Assembly: GCF_018128905.1 (NCBI RefSeq)
Contig: NZ_CP063808.1
Coordinates: 9,610,001 to 9,674,000 of the forward strand
DNA length: 64,000 nt
From: Streptomyces sp. A2-16
Lineage (GTDB): Bacteria; Actinomycetota; Actinomycetes; Streptomycetales; Streptomycetaceae
Direction: 5' to 3'
Of this stretch, positions 15,434 to 23,414 are shown piece after piece. The notes below the pieces were generated by a model, which had not been told where the DNA came from, searched no databases, and saw only the letters and a program-made list of their open reading frames with translations. Each line of letters begins with the position of its first letter. Positions within the stretch are counted from its first letter, which is position 1. The position numbers and the translations under genes were made by a program.

Positions 15434-16327
15434 ATGTCCGCAGATCAGGGCAGCTCGAAGGTGCTCACGCTCACCAAGAACGAGGCTGAGCCCGCACTCG
15501 ACGACGTCACGGCCGTCGAGGCCGCGCAGGCCCCGGCCCTCCCGGCCCTTCCGGCCGTATCCGGAGCCATCGACACCCGCACCCTGTCCCGCTCCCTCTT
15601 CCTGCGGCTCGCCGCACTCGACGAGAACAGCCCCGAGCGCGCGTACGTCCGGGACACCCTCATCGAGCTCAACCTCCCGTTGGTGCGCTACGCGGCGGCT
15701 CGTTTCCGCTCGCGCAACGAGCCGATGGAGGACATCGTCCAGGTCGGCACCATCGGGCTGATCAAGGCGATCGACCGCTTCGACTGCGAACGGGGCGTCG
15801 AGTTCCCGACGTTCGCGATGCCGACGGTCGTGGGCGAGATCAAGCGGTTCTTCCGCGACACCTCCTGGTCGGTCCGCGTCCCGCGCCGCCTCCAGGAGCT
15901 GCGCCTCGCACTCACCAAGGCCAGCGACGAGCTCTCCCAGAAGCTGGACCGCTCTCCGACGGTCGCCGAACTCGCCTCCGTGCTGGGCGTGTCCGAGGAG
16001 GACGTCGTCGACGGCCTCGCGGTCGGCAACGCGTACACCGCGTCATCGCTGGACTCCCCGGCCCCGGAGGACGACGGCGGCGAGGGTTCCCTCGCGGACC
16101 GCCTCGGCTACGAGGACACGGCCCTGGAGGGCGTCGAGTACCGGGAGTCCCTGAAGCCGCTCCTGGCCAAACTCCCGCCCCGTGAGCGCCAGATCATCAT
16201 GCTGCGCTTCTTCGCCAACATGACCCAGTCCCAGATCGGCGAGGAGGTCGGCATCTCCCAGATGCACGTCTCCCGCCTCCTGACCCGCACCCTGGCCCAA
16301 TTGCGGGAAGGCCTCATCTCGGACTGA
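15434..16327 (+). CDS. sigN: RNA polymerase sigma factor, SigF/SigB family (SigN-like)
   Basis: A 297-residue group 3 sigma factor starting at ATG 15434 with AAAGGGGG. It has an approximately 50-residue Ala/Pro-rich N-terminus, then regions 2, 3 and 4 (RSRNEPMEDIVQVGTIGLIKA; RRLQELRLALTKASDEL; MTQSQIGEEVGISQMHVSRLL). Its order after sigF matches the sigF-sigN pair I recall from S. coelicolor, where SigN acts in differentiation; the symbol rests on that synteny. The insert SPAPEDDGGEGSLADRLGYED between regions 3 and 4 is acidic. A palindrome cluster lies upstream. Confidence 0.82.
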   Translation: MSADQGSSKVLTLTKNEAEPALDDVTAVEAAQAPALPALPAVSGAIDTRTLSRSLFLRLAALDENSPERAYVRDTLIELNLPLVRYAAARFRSRNEPMEDIVQVGTIGLIKAIDRFDCERGVEFPTFAMPTVVGEIKRFFRDTSWSVRVPRRLQELRLALTKASDELSQKLDRSPTVAELASVLGVSEEDVVDGLAVGNAYTASSLDSPAPEDDGGEGSLADRLGYEDTALEGVEYRESLKPLLAKLPPRERQIIMLRFFANMTQSQIGEEVGISQMHVSRLLTRTLAQLREGLISD

Positions 16328-16389
16328 CCAGCTCCGAGCCGGGCGTAGCTGGTCGCGCGATCAGCTGCGCTGGGCTGGAGCCGGGCGCC

Positions 16390-16930
16390 TTTTGGGGTGC
16401 CGAGTTCGGTAGTCGGGCGACTGCGAGGCCGTCGTGGCTGGTCACGCAGTTCCCCGCGGTCAGCTGCGCTGGGCTGGAGCCGGGCGCCTATGGGGGTGCC
16501 GGGTCAGGTGGTCGGGCGGCTGCGGGTCAGTCGTGGCTGGTCGCGCAGTTCCCCGCGCCCCTGGGGGGTTGCAGTGATCCTGCGCCGGGACGGGCCGTTC
16601 GCCAGCCCGCGCGCCGCAACGGACCCGAGGAAGCCACCTCGCGCGCCTCCACGAGCCGCTCGCCTCCACGAGCCGCTCGCCGGACCGCGCGGCACCACGG
16701 GCCGGCGGCCGGGACGCGCGCCCACGACGGGCCGCAAGCCGCGTACGGCGGCAAGGGGACGGGGTGGGGGGTGTCCGCCCGCAGCGGCCGGCGTCCGTTA
16801 CCGAGCACTGCTCAAGTGACCGAGCCGCCGGACCGAGGACGGACACCCCCCACCCCGGCCCCGACCCACCCACCGAACCGCACGCGCTACGCACGCCCCC
16901 ACCGGGTCCGCAGCTGCGCCGCAGGCATCC
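16390..16930. repeat. dispersed G-rich intergenic repeat with long inverted arms, copy 2 (composite)
   Basis: The 606-bp gap after sigN contains no credible gene. Module one occurs twice (about 16390-16465 and 16485-16610), the second with GCTGGTCGCGCAGTTCCCCG. Then comes an insert with a doubled CTCCACGAGCCGCTCGC (16646-16680), and module two, whose 23-bp arm at 16755-16777 pairs with 16840-16862 at 22 of 23 positions. It is clearly homologous to 10757-11090, but the loop differs (CACTGCTCAAGTGA here). Confidence 0.85.
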
Positions 16931-16933
16931 GGC

Positions 16934-17140
16934 CTACTTCAGCGCCAGCCAAGCCACCGCCGCCACAACCGCCACCGCGACGATCACTCCGATGATGATC
17001 CCGACGCGCGGACCGCCGGACGAAGCGGCCGGTGCGGTCTGCTGGGTGCGGCCCTGCGGGCCCTCGTCGACGAACGCGCGGAACATCTGAGTGCTGCCGG
17101 CGGGGTCGTAGTTGCCCTGGGGGCCCTGGTTGTCAGCCAT
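16934..17140 (-). CDS. 68-residue C-tail-anchored membrane protein
   Basis: ATG at 17140 encodes MADNQGPQGNYDPAGSTQMF and about 30 more polar Gln/Gly/Pro-rich residues, ending in one transmembrane helix (GIIIGVIVAVAVVAAVAWLAL) and a final Lys. The N-terminal part is thus cytoplasmic and the anchor is C-terminal. Small proteins of this form are common in Streptomyces; the function is unknown. It is divergent from the MarR gene across 195 bp. Confidence 0.78.
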   Translation of the reverse strand: MADNQGPQGNYDPAGSTQMFRAFVDEGPQGRTQQTAPAASSGGPRVGIIIGVIVAVAVVAAVAWLALK

Positions 17141-17276
17141 GCCCAGAGACCCTAGCGAATCAGGGAGTCGGGCCCAAGTGCGGGGCTGACAGGGCCATCC
17201 CCAGGCCCCACATGCAGATTTACGTTCGCAATACTTGCCTTTGCCAAGTTTTTATACCGCTCCTACCCCGTTTTAT

Positions 17277-17319
17277 TTGCCTGTAGCAACCAAGCACACC
17301 TATGGTTGCCCCAAGCAAC
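17277..17319. promoter_or_regulatory. two TTGC-N5-GCAA dyads upstream of marR/MFS operon
   Basis: TTGCctgtaGCAA (17277-17289) and TTGCccccaaGCAA-type dyad GTTGCCCCAAGCAAC (17305-17319) are spaced 29 bp apart. They lie in an unusually AT-rich stretch ending 17 bp before the MarR start. The pattern fits an autoregulated MarR operator pair. Confidence 0.7.
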
Positions 17320-17335
17320 GAATACGGGAGGTGTG

Positions 17336-17899
17336 ATGGCCGAGCAGGCGCGATACGAAGAGCTGATCCGCCAGTTCAGTGCCTTCGGAGCGGTGAAGAG
17401 GGAGATCGGGCGGATGATGCCGTCCGAGTGCCCCTCCGGCTCCGCCGCCGTACTGACCCTCCTCGGGCGCTACGGAGACATGCGCATGAGCAGACTCTCC
17501 GAGCTGCTCGCCGTGGACATGTCGGTCACCAGCCGCCACGTGGCACACGTCGCCGAGCGCGGCTGGATCGAGCGCTCCCCCGACCCGGCGGACAAGCGCT
17601 CCCGCATCCTGCGCCTGACACCGGCCGGCCAGTCGCTCCTCGACCAGCTGTCCCGCCGTACCTGCCACATGCTCGCCGAGCGACTCGGCGACTGGAGCGA
17701 CGACGAGGTGGCCCAGCTGACCGCGCTGATGGCCCGCCTGCGGGCGAGCTTCGACGACACCCGCGCCCACGGCCCCGACCCCCGGCCCCCGGTACTCCCC
17801 GTACCCGACGCGCCCGGCGGACCTCCGGCACGGGACTCCGGACCCCACGCACCCCCCGTATTCGAACAGACCACCCGTACACCCGCGATCACCAAGTAA
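17336..17899 (+). CDS. MarR family transcriptional regulator
   Basis: A 187-residue winged-helix regulator. The recognition region is MRMSRLSELLAVDMSVTSRHVAHVAERGWI, followed by the wing RSPDPADKRSRILRLTPAG. A Pro-rich tail of about 45 residues (PDPRPPVLPVPDAPGGPPARD) is unusual for the family. ATG 17336 with GGGAGG was preferred over a GTG-type start further upstream. It is followed 13 bp later by the MFS exporter, and operator-like dyads lie in front, so it probably represses its own operon until an exported compound binds. Confidence 0.92.
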   Translation: MAEQARYEELIRQFSAFGAVKREIGRMMPSECPSGSAAVLTLLGRYGDMRMSRLSELLAVDMSVTSRHVAHVAERGWIERSPDPADKRSRILRLTPAGQSLLDQLSRRTCHMLAERLGDWSDDEVAQLTALMARLRASFDDTRAHGPDPRPPVLPVPDAPGGPPARDSGPHAPPVFEQTTRTPAITK

Positions 17900-17912
17900 G
17901 AGAAGGAAGCCC

Positions 17913-20438
17913 ATGGCAACGACCACACCAGCCGGTGTGCGGGCTCACGCCAAGCACGGGGGAGGCTCCCAGGAGTACGCCCCGATGACGCACCGGCAGA
18001 TCATGGAGGCCATCTCCGGCCTGCTGCTCGGCATGTTCGTGGCGATCCTGTCGTCCACGATCGTCACCAACGCCCTCCCGCACATCATCAGCGATCTCGG
18101 CGGCGGCCAGTCCGCCTACACCTGGGTCGTCACCGCCGCCCTCCTGTCGATGACCGCGGCCACCCCCCTGTGGGGCAAGCTCGCCGACCTGTACAGCAAG
18201 AAGGCGCTCGTCCAGATAGCCCTCGTCATCTACGTGCTGGGCTCCGCGGCCGCCGGTCTCTCGCAGAACGCCGGCATGCTGATCGCCTGCCGTGTCGTCC
18301 AGGGCATCGGCGTCGGCGGTCTGTCCGCCCTCGCGCAGATCGTCATGGCCGCGATGATCTCCCCGCGTGAGCGCGGCCGTTACTCCGGCTACCTCGGCGC
18401 GACCTTCGCCGTCGCCACCGTCGGCGGCCCGCTGCTCGGCGGTGTCATCACCGACACCTCGTGGCTGGGCTGGCGCTGGTGCTTCTACGTCGGCGTCCCC
18501 TTCGCCGTCATCGCGCTGATCGTGCTGCAGAAGACGCTGCACCTGCCCGTCGTGAAGCGGGACGTGAAGGTCGACTGGGGCGGCGCGTTCTTCATCGCCG
18601 CCGCTGTCTCGCTGCTGCTGGTCTGGGTCACCTTCGCCGGTGACAAGTACGACTGGATCTCCTGGCAGACGTACGCGATGGTCGGCGGTTCGATCGTCCT
18701 CGGTCTGATCTTCGTGCTGGTCGAGTCCAAGGTGCGCGAGCCGATCATCCCGCTGCGGCTGTTCAAGAACCGCACGATCACCCTCGCCTCGCTGGCCTCG
18801 CTGTTCGTCGGTGTCGCGATGTTCACCGGCACGGTCTTCTTCAGCCAGTACTTCCAGCTGGCCCGCGACAAGTCCCCCACGATGTCGGGCGTCATGACGA
18901 TCCCGATGATCGGCGGGCTCTTCATCTCCTCCACCGTCTCCGGGCAGTTCATCACCCGCACCGGACGCTGGAAGGCGTGGCTGGTCAGCGGTGGTGTGCT
19001 GGTGACGGCCGGACTGGGCCTGCTGGGCACCATCCGGTACGACACGGCCTACTGGAAGATGTCGATCTTCATGGCCCTGCTGGGTCTCGGCATCGGCATG
19101 ATGATGCAGAACCTGGTGCTGTGCACCCAGAACCAGGTCGACCCGAGCGACCTCGGCTCCGCCAGCTCCACGGTCACCTTCTTCCGTTCCCTCGGTGGTG
19201 CGGTCGGCGTCTCCGCGCTCGGCGCGGTCATGTCCCACCGGATCACGCACTACGTGTCGGACGGGATCGCCGCCCTCGACCCCAAGTACCAGGCCGCCCT
19301 TGCCGGTTCGAGCTCCTCCACCGACAGCATCCCGGACCTGGCCAAGCTCCCGGCCCCGGTGCGCACGCTCATGGAGAGCGCCTACGGCCACGGCATCGCC
19401 GACGTGTTCCTGATCGCCGGCGTCCTCGCGGCCGTCGCGTTCCTGATCACCCTGTTCATCAAGGAGGTCCCGCTGCGGACCAAGGGCGCGCTGGCACAGG
19501 CCGCGGCGGACGAGTCGCCGGCCGAGGTGCCCGCGGAAGCGGCCGAGGCTCCCGCTGCCGGGCACACCCCCAGCTGGGCCACGACCACCTCCGACACCGA
19601 GACCGCCCCCGACGGCACCCAGCGGCTGGCCGCCGTGGCCACGCTCGCCCGTCCGGAGGCGTCCGTCGAGGGCTCCGGCGGCATCCCGGTGCGCGGTTTC
19701 GTGCGCGGCGCCGAGAGCGCGCCGGTCCCCCAGGCCGCGGTCACGCTGATCTCGCTCACGGGACGGCAGCTGGGCCGGTCGGTCACGCGGGCCGACGGTT
19801 CCTACGCGGTCGAGGCGCCGAGCGTGGGCTCGTACGTCCTGATCGCCTCCGCGGACGGCTTCCAGCCGCAGGCGTCGACCGTCCTGGTGGGCGGCGAGCC
19901 GGTGGCGTACGACATCCTCCTCAGCGGCACCAGTGGGCTGAACGGGCTCGTGCGGGCCGCGCAGAACGGGGAGCCGGTCAAGGACGCGATGGTGATCGTC
20001 ACCGATGTGCGGGGCGACCTGCTGGCCACCGGGACCACCGGTGAGCAGGGCGAGTTCGCCTTCGGTGAGCTGGTGCCGGGTGCGGTGACCGTCGCGGTGA
20101 ACGCCGCCGGGTTCCGGCCGCGCGCCCTGCCCGTCGAGGTCGGCGGCACCGGCGTCACCCGGATCGAGGTCGACCTGGACTCGGGCGCCCGTCTGCAGGG
20201 TGTCGTACGGGCGCCGCACGGTCCGCTGGCCGACGCCCGCGTGACGCTGGTCGACGCGGCCGGCAACGTGGTCGGGACCGCCACCACCGGGACGGACGGG
20301 GCGTACGCCTTCACCGACCTGGACGGCGGCGAGTACACGGTCATCGCGACGGGCTACCCGCCGCAGGCGACGGCGCTGACGGTGAACGGCCCCGGCGTCG
20401 ACGACCACGACATCGAACTCGCCCACCCGGGCGAGTAG
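17913..20438 (+). CDS. EmrB/QacA-type MFS exporter fused to three carboxypeptidase-regulatory-like domains
   Basis: An 841-residue protein. Residues about 25-525 form a 14-helix drug:proton antiporter with the motif-A region LWGKLADLYSKKALVQ and motif-C type GATFAVATVGGPLLGG. After an Ala/Glu-rich linker come three Ig-like beta-sandwich repeats (about 585-660, 668-745, 750-830), each with the signature GxVR, AxVTL..., (T)ADGSYAV or TDGAYAF, SYVLIASADGFQP / EYTVIATGYPPQ. Fusion of such modules to an MFS carrier is rare; if topology is standard, they lie in the cytoplasm. It follows marR by 13 bp and precedes a YceI protein carrying a fourth module. Probably exports a hydrophobic compound. Confidence 0.9.
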   Translation: MATTTPAGVRAHAKHGGGSQEYAPMTHRQIMEAISGLLLGMFVAILSSTIVTNALPHIISDLGGGQSAYTWVVTAALLSMTAATPLWGKLADLYSKKALVQIALVIYVLGSAAAGLSQNAGMLIACRVVQGIGVGGLSALAQIVMAAMISPRERGRYSGYLGATFAVATVGGPLLGGVITDTSWLGWRWCFYVGVPFAVIALIVLQKTLHLPVVKRDVKVDWGGAFFIAAAVSLLLVWVTFAGDKYDWISWQTYAMVGGSIVLGLIFVLVESKVREPIIPLRLFKNRTITLASLASLFVGVAMFTGTVFFSQYFQLARDKSPTMSGVMTIPMIGGLFISSTVSGQFITRTGRWKAWLVSGGVLVTAGLGLLGTIRYDTAYWKMSIFMALLGLGIGMMMQNLVLCTQNQVDPSDLGSASSTVTFFRSLGGAVGVSALGAVMSHRITHYVSDGIAALDPKYQAALAGSSSSTDSIPDLAKLPAPVRTLMESAYGHGIADVFLIAGVLAAVAFLITLFIKEVPLRTKGALAQAAADESPAEVPAEAAEAPAAGHTPSWATTTSDTETAPDGTQRLAAVATLARPEASVEGSGGIPVRGFVRGAESAPVPQAAVTLISLTGRQLGRSVTRADGSYAVEAPSVGSYVLIASADGFQPQASTVLVGGEPVAYDILLSGTSGLNGLVRAAQNGEPVKDAMVIVTDVRGDLLATGTTGEQGEFAFGELVPGAVTVAVNAAGFRPRALPVEVGGTGVTRIEVDLDSGARLQGVVRAPHGPLADARVTLVDAAGNVVGTATTGTDGAYAFTDLDGGEYTVIATGYPPQATALTVNGPGVDDHDIELAHPGE

Positions 20439-20539
20439 TTCAGGACCCCGGCCCGTGGTGGGGAGCGCGCGCTCTGAGCGGAGGCGCGTGCCCGCCACGG
20501 GCCGGTCGCAGTTCCGCAGGCTTCGAGGAGTTGGGTGAG

Positions 20540-21361
20540 ATGGCACTGACCGCGAGGATCCGCACCCGGGACGGATGGGCCGTGTCGCACGCGGTCGTCA
20601 CGGTGACCGACATGACCGGCACGCAGGTGCTGCGCGCGGAGGCGGACCCGGAGGGCGCCGTACGGGACGCGACTCCGCTGGAGCCGGGGCCGTACACCGT
20701 CATCGTCACGGCCGTCGGCTACGCGCCCGCCGCCTCGAGCGCGATCGTCACCGCGAGCGGCAGGGCCGAGGTCGGCACGGTCACGCTGGCCCGCGTCGGC
20801 GGGGCGGAACTCCCGCCGCCGGGGCCCTGGACCGTCGACCCGGCCCACTCCAGTGTGGGCGCGGTCGCCCAGCACCTGGGCATCTCCAGCGTGCACGGCC
20901 GCTTCACCGACTTCACGGCGGCGATCGAGGTGGCCCCGGACGACGTGACCAAGTCCCGGGTGGAGGCGGTGATCCGGGCGGCCTCCATCGACACCGGCAA
21001 CGCGATGCGGGACGAGCACCTGAGGTCGGCGGACTTCCTGGACGTCGAGCGGTACCCGGAGATCACCTACCGGTCGACGGGGCTGGTCGTGGCCGGTACG
21101 GACCGCTGGACCGTACGGGGTGAGCTGGCGATGCGCGGTGTCGTACGGCCCGTCGACCTGGACCTCGCCTACCTGGGCACGGGCGCCGACCCCTGGGGCG
21201 GGACCCGCGCGGCCTTCCGGGCGACGACCCAGCTGCGGCGGGAGGACTTCGCCATGAACTACAACCAGGTCGTGCAGGCGGGGATCGCGGCGATCGGTAC
21301 GACGCTGAAGGTCGAGCTCGACGTCCAGGCGGTGCAGGGGGAGTCGCTGCCGCAGGCCTGA
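20540..21361 (+). CDS. YceI family protein with N-terminal carboxypeptidase-regulatory-like domain
   Basis: A 273-residue protein from ATG 20540 (GAGGAG upstream). Residues 1-85 form the same Ig-like module found in the preceding exporter (LTARIRTRDGWAVSHAVVTVTD, PYTVIVTAVGYAPA). Residues about 95-270 are a YceI lipocalin-like barrel (WTVDPAHSSVGAVAQHLGISS, RFTDFTAAIEVAPDD, HLRSADFLDVERYPEITYRST, EDFAMNYNQVVQAG), a family that binds polyisoprenoids or other long lipids. No signal peptide is seen, unlike the enterobacterial periplasmic YceI. Close linkage to the MFS gene suggests lipid-like ligand handling for export. Confidence 0.9.
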   Translation: MALTARIRTRDGWAVSHAVVTVTDMTGTQVLRAEADPEGAVRDATPLEPGPYTVIVTAVGYAPAASSAIVTASGRAEVGTVTLARVGGAELPPPGPWTVDPAHSSVGAVAQHLGISSVHGRFTDFTAAIEVAPDDVTKSRVEAVIRAASIDTGNAMRDEHLRSADFLDVERYPEITYRSTGLVVAGTDRWTVRGELAMRGVVRPVDLDLAYLGTGADPWGGTRAAFRATTQLRREDFAMNYNQVVQAGIAAIGTTLKVELDVQAVQGESLPQA

Positions 21362-21396
21362 AGCCGTTGTCAGTGGCGGGTCGTACGGTTCGGGGT

Positions 21397-21996
21397 ATGG
21401 AGCGGACGGCCGGGGTGCAGAGCTACTACGCCGAGTCGGCGGAGCGGCTGGGGAGGGTGTACGAGAGCGTCGCGTTCGAGGACGTGCACGGGGCGCTGCT
21501 GGATCTGCTGCCGAAGGCGCCCGCGCGGGCGCTGGACGTCGGTGCGGGGACCGGGCGGGACGCGGCGGCGCTGGCCGCGCGCGGGTACGCGGTCGACGCG
21601 GTGGAGCCGGTGGCGGAGCTCCGGCGCGAGGCCGCGCGGCTGCATCCCGGCGGCGGGGTGGTCTGGCGGGCGGGGGCGCTGCCGGAGATACCCGGCGTCC
21701 AGGGGCCGTACGACCTCGTCCTGTTGTCCGCGGTGTGGATGCACCTGTCCCCGCGGGAGCGGCCTGTCGCCATGCGGCGGCTGGCCGGGCTGCTCGCGCC
21801 GGGCGGCATCCTGCTGATCACACTGCGGCGCGGTGCGCCGCCGGTGGATCGGCGGATGTACGACATCCCGCCCGAGGAGGTCGCCGGGCAGGCGGCGGAG
21901 GCGGGGCTGAGGCTGCTGCGGATCGTGGACGAGGGGTCGGACCGGCTCGGCCGGGAGGAGGTGCGGTGGAACTCCGTGGCGCTCCAACTAGGCTGA
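21397..21996 (+). CDS. class I SAM-dependent methyltransferase
   Basis: A 199-residue Rossmann methyltransferase. Motif I is ALDVGAGTGRDAAALAARGYAVDAVEP at about residues 42-68, with the acidic residue of motif II at the end (VEP), and motif IV/V regions GPYDLVLLSAVWMHL and LLAPGGILLITLRRG. The substrate is unknown. The ATG at 21397 was preferred over an in-frame codon at 21367. It ends 4 bp before the PPOX gene, so the two are co-transcribed. Confidence 0.88.
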   Translation: MERTAGVQSYYAESAERLGRVYESVAFEDVHGALLDLLPKAPARALDVGAGTGRDAAALAARGYAVDAVEPVAELRREAARLHPGGGVVWRAGALPEIPGVQGPYDLVLLSAVWMHLSPRERPVAMRRLAGLLAPGGILLITLRRGAPPVDRRMYDIPPEEVAGQAAEAGLRLLRIVDEGSDRLGREEVRWNSVALQLG

Positions 21997-22000
21997 TTCC

Positions 22001-22471
22001 ATGGCACCGAACATCGCGACCAACAAGGCCGTCTCCCTCGAGGAGCTGCTGGACTTCGTACGCCCCCGGCACCGGGCGATCCTGCTGACGCGGCGGGGGG
22101 ACGGGTCGCCGCAGGCCTCGCCGCTGACCTGCGGGGTGGACGACTCTGGGCGGATCGTCGTGTCGACGTATCCGGAGCGGGCGAAGACGCGGAACGCGAA
22201 GCGGGACTCCCGGGTCAGCGTGATCGTGCTGAGCGACGACTGGGACGGGCCGTGGGTCCAGGTCGACGGGACCGCGGAGGTGATCGACTCCCCGGACTCC
22301 GTGGAGCCGCTGGTGGAGTACTTCCGGAACATCTCCGGGGAGCACCCCGACTGGGACGAGTACCGGGCGGCGATGGTGAAGCAGGGGAAGTCGATCATTC
22401 GGGTCACGCCGGAGCGGTGGGGGCCGGTGGCGACGGGCGGGTTCCCCGCGCGGCTGGCCTCGAAGGACTGA
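22001..22471 (+). CDS. PPOX-class F420-dependent oxidoreductase
   Basis: A 156-residue split-beta-barrel flavin/F420-binding protein of the PNPOx-like superfamily. RHRAILLTRRGDGSPQASPLTCGVDDSGRIVVSTYPERAKTRNAKRD is the typical cofactor-binding block (quoted here as positions 23-70: key residues R, GSPQ, S, K-NA-RD), followed by WVQVDGTAEVID and a C-terminal IIRVTPERWGP. Family members reduce small molecules with F420H2 or act on quinones. It is the distal gene after the methyltransferase. Confidence 0.86.
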   Translation: MAPNIATNKAVSLEELLDFVRPRHRAILLTRRGDGSPQASPLTCGVDDSGRIVVSTYPERAKTRNAKRDSRVSVIVLSDDWDGPWVQVDGTAEVIDSPDSVEPLVEYFRNISGEHPDWDEYRAAMVKQGKSIIRVTPERWGPVATGGFPARLASKD

Positions 22472-22498
22472 GCGCCCGACGCCCCTGGGCCGGCGCGC

Positions 22499-23260
22499 CT
22501 AGGGGCGTTCGGCCATCGCCTCGATCCCCTTGACGAGGAGTTCCAGGGCGAAGGTGAAGTCCCTGTCCCGCATCTCCTCCACCGTGTCGCCGCCGCGTGC
22601 CTTCATGATCTCCTCGTTCTCCTTGAGGATCTCCGCGGCGCCGGGGGACCGGGTCGCCGCCGTCATGGCCTGGCGGAAGTAGGCCTCCTGGGTCATGCCG
22701 GCCTGCGCGGAGCGGGCGATGAAGTGACCCTCGATGGTGCCGAAGCCGTACACGAACTGGAAGACGGCGGAGATCGCGCCGGTGATGCCGTGTGCGGGCA
22801 GGCCCGTCTTGCGGACGACCCGGTGCACGACCCGGGACAGGGCCAGGGACCGGGGGCCGATGTTGAGGAAGGTGCCGGCCAGCGGTGAGACCCAGGGGTG
22901 CCGGACCAGCAGGCTCCGGTACTGACCGGCCACCGTGCGCAGTTGGTCCCGCCAGTCCTCGTCGGCGTCCGGGTCCGGCAGCTCCAGTTCGCCGAAGGCC
23001 GCGTCCAGGGCGAGTTCGAGGAGGTCGTCCTTGGTGTCGACGTACCAGTAGACGGACATCGCGGTCACGTTCAGCTCGGCGGCCAGCCGCCGCATGGAGA
23101 ACCTGGCCAGCCCCTCGGCGTCCAGGAGACGGACTGTCACCTCGGTGATCCGGTCCCGGTCGAGGCCGGAAGGCTGTCCACCGCTCCGGCCGCCTCGGCG
23201 CACCTTGCCTTCCAGCCAGACACTGGTTCGTGCGGCCGCTCCTTGGCCTGCCTTCACCAT
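22499..23260 (-). CDS. TetR family regulator with TetR_C (tetracycline-repressor-type) domain
   Basis: A 253-residue repressor. The helix-turn-helix is around residues 37-85 (DRITEVTVRLLDAEGLARFSMRRLAAELNV, TAMSVYWYVDTKDDLLEL), preceded by an N-terminal extension of about 35 residues. The rest is the alpha-helical ligand-binding domain with GHFIARSAQAGM. ATG 23260 is the start. It lies 154 bp downstream of the MFS gene on the same strand, separated by a Streptomyces-type intergenic repeat, and probably controls it through the dyad at 24898-24933. Confidence 0.9.
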   Translation of the reverse strand: MVKAGQGAAARTSVWLEGKVRRGGRSGGQPSGLDRDRITEVTVRLLDAEGLARFSMRRLAAELNVTAMSVYWYVDTKDDLLELALDAAFGELELPDPDADEDWRDQLRTVAGQYRSLLVRHPWVSPLAGTFLNIGPRSLALSRVVHRVVRKTGLPAHGITGAISAVFQFVYGFGTIEGHFIARSAQAGMTQEAYFRQAMTAATRSPGAAEILKENEEIMKARGGDTVEEMRDRDFTFALELLVKGIEAMAERP

Positions 23261-23299
23261 GGCGCACCTTCCGAGACGTCGTTCACTGATAGAGATGCT

Positions 23300-23405
23300 A
23301 GGCGGCCGCCAACCTCTTGGGGCGCGGGGCTGCGTCGATCTGCGGCTACCGCCGCGTGGGCGCGACCAGCCACAACAGGCCCGCAGCCGCCGACGCACCA
23401 AGGCC
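23300..23405. repeat. Streptomyces-type intergenic repeat fragment
   Basis: On the minus strand this reads GTGGCTGGTCGCGCCCACGC followed by GGCGGTAGCCGCAGATCGACGC and GCCCCGCGCCCC, closely related to the element at 61990-62055 and, in its GGCTGGTCGCGC core, to those at 10757 and 16390. It separates the tetR and MFS genes. Confidence 0.65.
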
Positions 23406-23414
23406 CCGCCCCCC

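Noticed and set aside
17889..20546. 885-codon frame opposite the MFS fusion gene
   Set aside because: Asp/Gly/Arg/His-rich composition typical of an antisense frame of a high-GC gene; no ribosome site, domain or hydrophobic segment.
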